Shown: positions 1 through 5,873 of the stretch, in pieces
Position numbering within the stretch: position 1 is the stretch's first letter
How the letters are laid out: each line of letters opens with the position of its first letter
Assembly (NCBI GenBank): GCA_947452355.1
Contig: CANGCU010000074.1
Location: 1-6,292, forward strand
Direction of reading: 5' to 3'
From: Microbacteriaceae bacterium
GTDB taxonomy: Bacteria > Actinomycetota > Actinomycetes > Actinomycetales > Microbacteriaceae
Length of the DNA: 6,292 nucleotides
The notes under the pieces: model-generated
Told to the model about the DNA's origin: nothing
The model's database searches: none
The model's input: the letters and a program-made list of their open reading frames with translations, nothing else
Program-made: the position numbers and the translations under genes

Positions 1-1606
1 CGGCCACGCGGGCAAGTTCTGCCTTGCGCGAATCGAGGATTTCGGCAACCATGCGGGTCGGGTGAACCTGGTTCGTCGTGTTTTCGAACAGCGAGTTCAT
101 CTGCAACATCGTGAGCATGGTCTGTGCATCGGCTTCCGATTCGCTGATGGCGTTGCGGTAACCGAGGATGATGACCTCATCGTAGTGCTTGGCACTCGCT
201 GCTTTCACGAGTTCGGCCAAATCGCCGGATGTCGCTGAATACGACACGGCAACTCCACCGAATTTGAGGGAAGCGAGTTCAGTGGGGTCGACGTACTTCG
301 GAGTAGCGACGATGTGAACCGTCGATCCCTTGGGGAGGAACTGTGCGAGTTCGTTGAGGACCGATCGGCCCATCGACGACCACCCAATGACGAGAATGTG
401 CTCCGGGCTGGACTTAGCAGTGGCCTTCTTGGTGACCGTGGGTGCCTTCGCTTTTTCGACTCCCGTGAACGTCACACGGTCGTCATCTTCGGCGATGGCG
501 ATGATTTGCATGCCCTTGGCGATCTTGGTCGAAGGCTTCGGGTTGAGGTGCGAAACGCCATTCGCGTCGAGAAGCCCGATGACGGACGCCTCGTTGAACG
601 CGAGGAGGGCATCGCCATACGTCTTGCCCTCGAGTGCCGGGATTGACGTGAAATAGATTTCGTCTCCGTCAAAGTCGAGCAGGTCGAGAATCACAGTGGC
701 GAGACCCGGCTGGCGTGACGCTTGTGCGGTGACGCGAGCAATGACGTCATGCGAACGAACGGTTTGAACCTGTCCGTTGGTCGCAGCGGAAAGCGCCTCG
801 GCGATTTCCGCGTCATCCACTTCGGCGACCATCGAAATGTTCGGGTTGTTGACGGCGGCTTTGACCGCGAGGACCGTGGAGACGACGGTGGCGTCGCCCG
901 ATTCGTCCGCATCAAGAATGATGACGGACTTTGCCGCGCCCACATTCGCGCGAACCAGGTCGCTGGGGTTCGTCGGGTCTCCCTTACGAGTCACAATTTT
1001 GAGCTTGCCGAGATCACCAGCGCGCGAACGGATCTCGTCCTCCATGGCAACACGATCGACATTGGCAAAGATGACGACGGCAGCGCCGCGAATGTTGGAA
1101 TTCGCAATCGCGAGCTCGCTGAGGATTGGGAAAATGCGGTTCGACCACCCAAGAATCACGGTGTGGTTCTTGTTGATGACCGCGCTCTGTCCTGCCTTCC
1201 GGTTGTCGACGACTCCGTGGATAGCAGTCGCAGCAAAACCAATGACGATGGCGTTGACACCAGTGCCGGAAACCCAGCCGAGGAGGCTGGACAGGCGGTC
1301 GGCCCAGGTCGAGGTTGGGACGGCGCCGAGAATACCGAACATTTGGGACCACAGGTTGTTGAAGAAATCCGTTGGCTCAGACGTGGCAGCGAGCGGCGTT
1401 CCGTGAATCCACATGCTGAATGCGGTCGTCACGGCGGACAGGATCGCCAACAAGATGAACGCGTAGAGGACGAAGGAACCTGCCTTCGACAACGAATTGT
1501 CGAAGTAAAAACGAAGTCGTGTTCCGAAGGTGACGGTAGTGGCGGTGGGGACGTCAATTTCCCCTTGAGCGCCGTGTCCGTATGAAGTGCGTGTGTTTTC
1601 AGTCAT
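1..1606 (-). CDS. CASTOR/POLLUX-related putative ion channel, C-terminus cut off by window edge
   Basis: Membrane protein with a short N-terminal pore module and a large cytoplasmic ligand-gating part. I translated 535 codons without a stop; the gene runs off the left edge. Residues 43-66 form a first membrane helix, preceded by the family-like stretch RLRFYFDNSLSKAG. A pore-helix/filter-like loop lies around 82-103, and a second helix at about 112-133 ends in GVVDNRKAG. The first RCK/NAD-binding-like module begins HTVILGWSNRIFPILSEL (148-165) and includes the family hallmark DLLDFDGDEIYF (308-319). A TrkA-C-like stretch covers about 320-375. A Lys/Ala-rich linker (about 385-400) leads to a second Rossmann start, HILVIGWSSMGRSVLNEL (403-420). 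In the family, such proteins are cation channels related to plant CASTOR/POLLUX (DMI1); bacterial members are mostly uncharacterised, so ion and ligand are unknown. The ATG at 1606 is chosen because an in-frame stop lies shortly upstream and a -10 hexamer sits 7 bases before it. Related proteins, as I remember them, are about 620-650 residues, so roughly 100 residues are probably missing. Confidence 0.88.
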   Translation of the reverse strand, partial: MTENTRTSYGHGAQGEIDVPTATTVTFGTRLRFYFDNSLSKAGSFVLYAFILLAILSAVTTAFSMWIHGTPLAATSEPTDFFNNLWSQMFGILGAVPTSTWADRLSSLLGWVSGTGVNAIVIGFAATAIHGVVDNRKAGQSAVINKNHTVILGWSNRIFPILSELAIANSNIRGAAVVIFANVDRVAMEDEIRSRAGDLGKLKIVTRKGDPTNPSDLVRANVGAAKSVIILDADESGDATVVSTVLAVKAAVNNPNISMVAEVDDAEIAEALSAATNGQVQTVRSHDVIARVTAQASRQPGLATVILDLLDFDGDEIYFTSIPALEGKTYGDALLAFNEASVIGLLDANGVSHLNPKPSTKIAKGMQIIAIAEDDDRVTFTGVEKAKAPTVTKKATAKSSPEHILVIGWSSMGRSVLNELAQFLPKGSTVHIVATPKYVDPTELASLKFGGVAVSYSATSGDLAELVKAASAKHYDEVIILGYRNAISESEADAQTMLTMLQMNSLFENTTNQVHPTRMVAEILDSRKAELARVA

Positions 1607-1613
1607 ACGTAAA

Positions 1614-1642
1614 ATCTTAGGGAACAATCACGCGTGGGTAAA
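1614..1642 (-). promoter_or_regulatory. Probable leaderless promoter of the channel gene
   Basis: Reading the minus strand, TTTACC (1642-1637) and TAAGAT (1619-1614) are separated by exactly 17 bases. Each matches its sigma-70/SigA consensus at four of six positions. The -10 hexamer ends 7 bases before the ATG at 1606, so transcription would begin at or beside the A of the start codon. No Shine-Dalgarno is present, which fits a leaderless mRNA. This is motif reading only; the start site is unproven. Confidence 0.5.
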
Positions 1643-1675
1643 CGTTTGCGCCAGTTTTTCTTGTGCGAAAGGGAG

Positions 1676-1701
1676 CGGGCCCGGTCTTTCGACCGAGCCC
1701 G
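1676..1701 (-). terminator. Hairpin terminator after the permease gene
   Basis: An inverted repeat forms an 11-bp stem. On the minus strand it reads GGGCTCGGTC-GAAA-GACCGGGCCC, flanked by one more G-C pair. The loop is a GNRA-type tetraloop. The single imperfect position is a G.U wobble on the minus-strand RNA but a C/A mismatch on the plus strand, so the structure is better formed in the permease transcript. It starts 20 bases past the permease stop. The following T-tract is poor (CTCCCTTTCG), so it may be an imperfect intrinsic terminator or an RNA 3'-end stabiliser. Confidence 0.65.
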
Positions 1702-1721
1702 TCCAGTAATGACTATGTCGA

Positions 1722-3227
1722 CTAGGACAAGATGTCCTTGACGAGTTCGCCGTTTTCCTTGGTGTTGACCATCGCGGCTACGTACCCGATCACCGCAGCG
1801 ATGAAGGGGCTGAGCACGAGGAACCAACCAAGCGGGCTGAGCGACCAGGCGCTTTCAGGGAGAGACGGGTCAACGCCATCCGCCGCGGTACCGGCGAGCA
1901 GATTGAAGCGGCTCATCAGCAGGTATTCACCGACCGCGAGGCCGATAGCCGACAGTAGCGGTGCGATGGTCGCCTTCCAGACGTTTTCGCCACCCGCCTT
2001 GCGGAAGAACGCGAATACCGAGAGGCTCACGAGGATCTCAACGAATACGATGGCGATTGCCGTAATGGCACTCATCCAGAAGAAGAGGTTGAGGATCGGG
2101 TCGAGCCCGGCAGCAGCGAACAACACGACGACAATCAATGCGAGTGCCGAGGTGAGAATCACGCCGTTGGCAGGTGCTCCAGCCTTGTTCGTAGTCCCGA
2201 ACGACTTGGGCAGGACGCCACCGCGGCCCATCGCAAAGAAGTAGCGCGATGCCGCGTTCTGGAAAGCGAGCAAGCCGGCGAAGAGGCTCGACACGACGAG
2301 CCACGACATGACGGTTGCCATCCACGGTCCGACGTATTCCGTCGCGAGTGAGAACAGAACTGCGGCGGGGTCGGCGAGGGGAACGCCGTCGATGGACGAA
2401 CGGGCGATGACCTCGTCGAAGATCGTCGTGGCTCCCATTCCGGTGACCATGGCGAACGACACAATTGCAAAGAGAACCGTGATGATTCCGATGGCCCAGT
2501 AGGTCGCGCGGGGAACCGAACGCTTCGGGTCCCTCGATTCCTCACCGTAGATGGCGGTTGCTTCGAACCCGATGAACGACGCGAACGCGAACGCCAGTGC
2601 GATTCCCGCACCGCCGCCGAATCCACCGACAAAGATCTGGTCGGGCGAGAACGACGCCGCAAAGTTGAGTCCTTCGGGGCCGCCGTTGCCGAGGATTGCG
2701 ACTCCGGTGATGAGGAGCGAGAGGAGCTCGAGAACCATGAGAGTTCCGAGAACCTTGGCGCCGACATCAACGCTGAGAAGCGAAAGTGCGGTCACGAGAA
2801 CCCACGAGATGATGGTCCAGACGTACCAGGGCAGGTCGATGCCGAAGTTTCCGGCCATCATTCCCTGCAGCAGTCCACCGAAGAATCCGTAGATCGCGAG
2901 CTGGATAGTGACGTAACCGACGATTGACGCGAATGCCGAAGCGACACCCATGTTGGTGCCCATACCTCGACCGACGTAGGCGAAGAACGCGCCAGCGTTG
3001 GTGACGCGGTTGCTCATGGCGGCGTAGCCAACCGAAAACAAGAGCAGGGTGAGCCCGACGACGAGATAAGCGCCGGGGGCTGCTGCGCCGTTACCGGCGA
3101 GCATGGCGACGGGCACGGCGCCCGTCATTCCGACGAGCGGTGCGGATGCGGCGACGACGAAGAAGACGATCCCGAGAACACCGAGACGACCCTTCTTGAG
3201 TTCGCCAGCGGCTTTAGTTGATGCCAT
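1722..3227 (-). CDS. APC-superfamily amino acid/amine permease
   Basis: Inner-membrane transporter of 501 residues, a normal full length for the amino acid-polyamine-organocation family. Twelve hydrophobic segments can be counted at about 16-45, 51-70, 94-122, 134-150, 158-180, 205-224, 240-262, 288-320, 352-373, 378-408, 418-439 and 465-487. The first helix carries the broken-helix-like stretch ASAPLVGMTGAVP (27-39). The sixth helix and following loop show the family signature FIGFEATAIYGEESRDP (218-234) and then RSVPRA. The start is supported by a strong GAGGAG ribosome site 8 bases upstream, unlike the neighbouring genes. It is divergent from the acetoacetate decarboxylase-family gene and shares its control region. 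Codon choice is strongly biased (GTC, CTC, ATC, GCG), suggesting good expression. Substrate is not readable. The glutamine synthetase-like and flavin enzyme genes nearby make an amino acid, polyamine or other amine plausible (inference). Confidence 0.93.
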   Translation of the reverse strand: MASTKAAGELKKGRLGVLGIVFFVVAASAPLVGMTGAVPVAMLAGNGAAAPGAYLVVGLTLLLFSVGYAAMSNRVTNAGAFFAYVGRGMGTNMGVASAFASIVGYVTIQLAIYGFFGGLLQGMMAGNFGIDLPWYVWTIISWVLVTALSLLSVDVGAKVLGTLMVLELLSLLITGVAILGNGGPEGLNFAASFSPDQIFVGGFGGGAGIALAFAFASFIGFEATAIYGEESRDPKRSVPRATYWAIGIITVLFAIVSFAMVTGMGATTIFDEVIARSSIDGVPLADPAAVLFSLATEYVGPWMATVMSWLVVSSLFAGLLAFQNAASRYFFAMGRGGVLPKSFGTTNKAGAPANGVILTSALALIVVVLFAAAGLDPILNLFFWMSAITAIAIVFVEILVSLSVFAFFRKAGGENVWKATIAPLLSAIGLAVGEYLLMSRFNLLAGTAADGVDPSLPESAWSLSPLGWFLVLSPFIAAVIGYVAAMVNTKENGELVKDILS

Positions 3228-3235
3228 TACTGAAT

Positions 3236-3241
3236 CTCCTC
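3236..3241 (-). promoter_or_regulatory. Ribosome binding site of the permease
   Basis: GAGGAG on the minus strand with an 8-base spacer to the ATG at 3227. It fixes the permease start and is the only clear Shine-Dalgarno among the four gene starts in the window. Confidence 0.8.
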
Positions 3242-3290
3242 ATTGAGTTAGTGACACAAAAAATCATTCTGGTACGAACGACTTTTACTA

Positions 3291-3321
3291 CTCTTGCGGA
3301 TTTTGGCGTCATTCGCAAGAG
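3291..3321. repeat. Inverted repeat/hairpin in the divergent control region
   Basis: CTCTTGCG (3291-3298) and CGCAAGAG (3314-3321) are perfect 8-bp inverted arms. On the plus strand the stem can extend to 11 bp with one G.T wobble, leaving a 9-base loop, and is followed by ATTTTTC, which looks terminator-like. On the minus strand it would lie in the leader of the permease mRNA if transcription starts near 3347. It may be a two-half-site operator, a leader RNA structure, or a plus-strand terminator. The sequence alone does not decide. Confidence 0.55.
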
Positions 3322-3339
3322 ATTTTTCGCGCGTGGCGG

Positions 3340-3353
3340 GATTCGTGCGAATC
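3340..3353. promoter_or_regulatory. 14-bp palindrome, candidate operator
   Basis: GATTCG-TG-CGAATC is a perfect 6-bp inverted repeat around a 2-base centre. It directly abuts, on the downstream side, a minus-strand TATAAC (3359-3354), a possible -10 element for the permease. A repressor bound here would cover the expected start site. The ATTCG/CGAAT half-site recurs at 3389-3399 upstream of the divergent gene. Confidence 0.45.
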
Positions 3354-3359
3354 GTTATA
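3354..3359 (-). promoter_or_regulatory. Possible -10 element for the permease
   Basis: TATAAC on the minus strand matches the -10 consensus at five of six positions. No good -35 hexamer is found 16-18 bases upstream, so an activator or an extended contact would be needed. Use of this site implies a leader of about 120 bases containing the 3291-3321 hairpin. Weak call. Confidence 0.3.
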
Positions 3360-3377
3360 AAGGGCGACGATAGGGGA

Positions 3378-3406
3378 TTGTTCGCTTCCGAATGATTCGA
3401 TACAGT
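3378..3406 (+). promoter_or_regulatory. Probable leaderless promoter of the decarboxylase-family gene, with a palindrome in the spacer
   Basis: TTGTTC (3378-3383) and TACAGT (3401-3406) are 17 bases apart. The -10 ends 7 bases before the ATG at 3414, so a leaderless transcript is expected. No ribosome site is visible. The spacer contains CGAAT-G-ATTCG (3389-3399), an inverted repeat that shares its half-site with the 3340-3353 palindrome. A protein bound there would block RNA polymerase. Confidence 0.45.
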
Positions 3407-3413
3407 TACAGGC

Positions 3414-4226
3414 ATGAGCGAATTGCATGGATTTCTCCCACCGCTGACCCCGACCGGCAAGAGCGCGCTCGTGCCCGAAATGCCGTGGTTTTATTCCGGG
3501 ACGCTACTCACCGTGGAGTACCTGACGGATCCGAAAAACGTTCGAGCAATCCTCCCGCCAGACCTCGAACTTGCTGATGAACACCCTGGTGCGGTGGCCA
3601 TGATCTGGGCTGACTGGCAGTCGTGCAGCACCGGCGGCGCCGAACTGCTCGACCCCGTCCGTTCGCAGTATCTTGAAGCGTTCGTCGTCGTGCGCTGCAA
3701 ATACGAAGCCGTCACCTACAGCCGCTGTGTCGCAATCTGGGTGACGAAGGATTTCGCCATCGGTCGAGGCTGGTTCCAGGGCTATCCCAAGAAACTTGGA
3801 AACATCGCGGTCACGCGTGTGTTCAACTTCGGCAAGGCGACCCCCAAGCTCGAAGCGGGGGCAAAACTGGGCGCGAGTGTTGCGGCATACGACCACCGCC
3901 TTGCGTCCGCTGTCGTCACACTGCGTGAAAAGAGCGAAACCAACGGTTTCGTCAACGGACACAAGATGCTGCACAGCCGCTGGGTTCCGTCGATCACGCC
4001 GGGCCTCGGAAACTCGCTCGACCAACTGATTTCGATGGGTGGGGTCGACGCCGAACTGGGTGATCCATGGATGGGCGACGCCGAACTCGAACTACACGAC
4101 TCGCAGTGGGACGAATTGAAGTCGATACTCCCCGTCGAAAAAGTGCTCGGTGGTTACTACCGCGAACTCGGAGTGACGTTCAATGGTGGCGAACTGATCG
4201 CCGACCGCTCAACGCCGACCGTCTAA
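3414..4226 (+). CDS. Acetoacetate decarboxylase-family protein
   Basis: Predicted soluble enzyme of 270 residues; clostridial acetoacetate decarboxylase is about 245. The decisive motif is GRGWFQGYPKKLG (117-129). Its Lys126-Lys127 pair corresponds to the Schiff-base lysine and adjacent pKa-lowering lysine (Lys115/Lys116) of the clostridial enzyme. Glu88 in QYLEAF fits the position of the conserved active-site glutamate. The N-terminal region (MPWFYSGTLLTVEYL, 23-37, then ILPPDLEL) is typical of the fold. The catalytic lysines are present, so Schiff-base chemistry is plausible, but family members also include enzymes that are not acetoacetate decarboxylases (for example the MppR aldolase/cyclase-like group). 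The true substrate is therefore open. Nothing in the window suggests solvent production. The ATG at 3414 fits the leaderless promoter. The 3' end overlaps the convergent oxidoreductase gene by 18 bp. Confidence 0.88.
   Translation: MSELHGFLPPLTPTGKSALVPEMPWFYSGTLLTVEYLTDPKNVRAILPPDLELADEHPGAVAMIWADWQSCSTGGAELLDPVRSQYLEAFVVVRCKYEAVTYSRCVAIWVTKDFAIGRGWFQGYPKKLGNIAVTRVFNFGKATPKLEAGAKLGASVAAYDHRLASAVVTLREKSETNGFVNGHKMLHSRWVPSITPGLGNSLDQLISMGGVDAELGDPWMGDAELELHDSQWDELKSILPVEKVLGGYYRELGVTFNGGELIADRSTPTV
4199..4221. repeat. 9-bp direct repeat at the convergent gene overlap
   Basis: CGCCGACCG occurs at 4199-4207 and again at 4213-4221, a period of 14 bases. The second copy lies inside the 18-bp overlap of the two convergent coding ends (4209-4226) and the first copy just before it. 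It may be a small tandem duplication that changed the C-termini, or chance. Confidence 0.5.
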
Positions 4227-5786
4227 CTCGAGAACTGCCATGGCGGCGTTGTGGCCAGCGATTCCGCTGACTGCGCCACCCCTCCGTGCCGTTGATCCAC
4301 AGAAAAAGATGTTGGGCTCGCCTGAGTCGACACCCCAGCGTTCTGCTGGTGTCGAAAGGGGCTCGTCGTCCGAGACAAACGGCCAACTGAGTGGTGCATG
4401 GAATATGTTTCCGCCTGGCAACCCGAGAGCGCGCTCAAGATCACGTGTTGTCTTGGTTTCGATACAAGGTTTACCGTGTGCGTCCACCAACAATAGATCA
4501 CGGATATCTTCCGTCAACACTGAATTGATGGAGTCGATGACGGCGTCTTCGAGCTGTTGACGCATCACCTCGTTGTCGGCGTCTCGCAACAACGAATGTG
4601 GCGTGTGAAGGGCAAAGACGGTCAGAGTTTGAGCGCCCGACGTGCGAAGAGGTTGGCCAAGAATGGTCGGGTCGGTAAGTGAGTGGCAATAAATCTCGCA
4701 CGGCAGCGGGTTGGGAATCTCGCCTCGCGTCGCCTGTTCGAAAGCAACCTGTAACTGAGTGAACCCTTCGTTGATGTGGAAGGTTCCCCCAAAAGCTGCG
4801 ACAGGATCGATGTCGGCTTTCAGTCTCGGCAAGCGCTTCAGCATCATGTTGACTTTGACTTGAGCGCCTTCAATTGCGTGAGCCGAGGACCGACCGCGGA
4901 GTGATTCGAGAACCGGCCGGGCAACATTGGCAAGCACAAATCGCGCCGATACTGATTGGGTGCGCCCGTCCTCGCGATAAGAAATGGACCGAATTGTGGC
5001 GTCATCCTCCACATCATCTATGGACAGCACCTCGCATCCTGACTTCAGTTCGGCACCGAACTCCCGCGCGCGCGCCGACATCGAACTCGTCACTGCCCCC
5101 ATGCCACCAACCGGGATGTTCCACTCACCGGTTTCGTTTCCAATCACGTGGTACAGAAAGCACTTATTGGCGTCCAGATTCTCATCATGATTGGAAGCAA
5201 ATGTCCCGATCAGTGCGTCCGTCATAACCGTGCCTCTAACCAGATCCGACTCAAACGAATCGGCGATCGTCTCCCCGATGGGCCGAGTAAAGAACTCGTC
5301 CCATAATTCAGGTCCAAGTAATTGCCGCACTTCGGATTCGGTTTTCAACGGCTCCAGAACCGAGGGGAATAACAGTTGGGCGATGGTTTCCGTTTTTGTA
5401 TAAAAGGCGTTCCACGCAGCAAAGTCTCTGGACGCACCGATTGATTCGAAAGATTGAGCAGTCGCCGCCGCGCCGATTTTGTCAATCAACAACCCAGCCT
5501 TTCCGTCCGGTGCTGGAGTGAAAGACCCGAAACGTCGGGGGGCTGTTTCGACGTCGAGACCAAGGTCATCAATGATTCGTATCGGAAGAAGACTCACGAG
5601 ATAGGAGTACCGCGACAACTTGGCATCGACGCCATCGAATGCTTGTGCCGATATTGCCGCCCCTCCGAGCACATCGTGCTGCTCGAGTACGACCACCGAT
5701 TTACCAGCTTTGGCCAAATATGCGGCCGCTACGAGACCGTTGTGCCCGCCGCCGATTATGGCAACGTCGACGTCGAAACTCTGCAT
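4209..5786 (-). CDS. FAD-dependent oxidoreductase of the CrtI/PYROXD2-like family (COG1233-type)
   Basis: Predicted flavoprotein of 525 residues, the usual size of phytoene desaturase-like amine oxidase-fold enzymes. The N-terminus has the dinucleotide-binding signature VAIIGGGHNGLVAAAYLAKAG (from residue 8), with G12-x-G14-x-x-G17, the ribose-binding acid at E35, and the GG motif at 41-42. The C-terminus carries the second FAD contact region, FFCGSTARRGGAVSGIAGHN (494-513), matching the family pattern of G, GG and G-x-x-G-x-N. No signal peptide is seen. Known relatives include carotenoid desaturases, CrtO-type ketolases and PYROXD2. No other carotenoid gene is present, so a pigment role is not supported. 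The glutamine synthetase-family gene 87 bp upstream on the same strand suggests joint expression and oxidation of an amine-derived substrate (inference). The ATG at 5786 is chosen because the FAD motif begins within ten residues and a -10 hexamer lies 6 bases before it. The C-terminal half uses rarer codons (CTA, TTG, ATA, ACA) than the permease does. Confidence 0.88.
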   Translation of the reverse strand: MQSFDVDVAIIGGGHNGLVAAAYLAKAGKSVVVLEQHDVLGGAAISAQAFDGVDAKLSRYSYLVSLLPIRIIDDLGLDVETAPRRFGSFTPAPDGKAGLLIDKIGAAATAQSFESIGASRDFAAWNAFYTKTETIAQLLFPSVLEPLKTESEVRQLLGPELWDEFFTRPIGETIADSFESDLVRGTVMTDALIGTFASNHDENLDANKCFLYHVIGNETGEWNIPVGGMGAVTSSMSARAREFGAELKSGCEVLSIDDVEDDATIRSISYREDGRTQSVSARFVLANVARPVLESLRGRSSAHAIEGAQVKVNMMLKRLPRLKADIDPVAAFGGTFHINEGFTQLQVAFEQATRGEIPNPLPCEIYCHSLTDPTILGQPLRTSGAQTLTVFALHTPHSLLRDADNEVMRQQLEDAVIDSINSVLTEDIRDLLLVDAHGKPCIETKTTRDLERALGLPGGNIFHAPLSWPFVSDDEPLSTPAERWGVDSGEPNIFFCGSTARRGGAVSGIAGHNAAMAVLELDGRR

Positions 5787-5792
5787 GCGTTC

Positions 5793-5798
5793 AGTCTA
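5793..5798 (-). promoter_or_regulatory. Possible -10 element of the oxidoreductase gene (leaderless)
   Basis: TAGACT on the minus strand ends 6 bases before the ATG at 5786, and no Shine-Dalgarno is present. This is the same arrangement as before the channel and decarboxylase-family genes. The matching -35 region is poor (TTCGAG at 17 bases), so confidence is low. The 87-bp gap to the upstream gene holds only a weak 5-bp inverted repeat and no convincing terminator, so readthrough from upstream is also possible. Confidence 0.35.
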
Positions 5799-5873
5799 GG
5801 ACTCGAGTAATTGAGCTCGAAAACCCTCTCAACCGTCTAACTACGGATCAGTCGGATATGCCGCGAATACCTC

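Noticed and set aside
722..1585. 287-codon open frame on the plus strand
   Set aside because: It lies entirely antisense to the channel gene, which has recognisable membrane and RCK-like motifs. Its own translation is charged, low in structure and matches nothing I know, so it is a shadow of biased codon use.
1732..2244. 170-codon plus-strand frame opposite the permease 3' end
   Set aside because: Antisense shadow with no family motif, no ribosome site and no promoter seen.
2159..2770. 203-codon open frame on the minus strand inside the permease
   Set aside because: Same-strand alternative frame; its product is Ser/Arg-rich without domains, while the permease frame gives twelve helices and family signatures.
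3504..4025. 173-codon minus-strand frame opposite the acetoacetate decarboxylase-family gene
   Set aside because: The plus-strand frame has the YPKK active-site motif; the antisense product has no recognisable domain.
4209..5786. Carotenoid biosynthesis gene (phytoene desaturase)
   Set aside because: The FAD motifs alone resemble CrtI, but no crtB, crtE or other pigment gene is nearby, and PYROXD2-like members share the same motifs.
5787..5873. Terminator between the glutamine synthetase-family gene and the oxidoreductase
   Set aside because: Only a weak 5-bp inverted repeat around overlapping CTCGAG/GAGCTC sites is present, with no T-tract placed after it.
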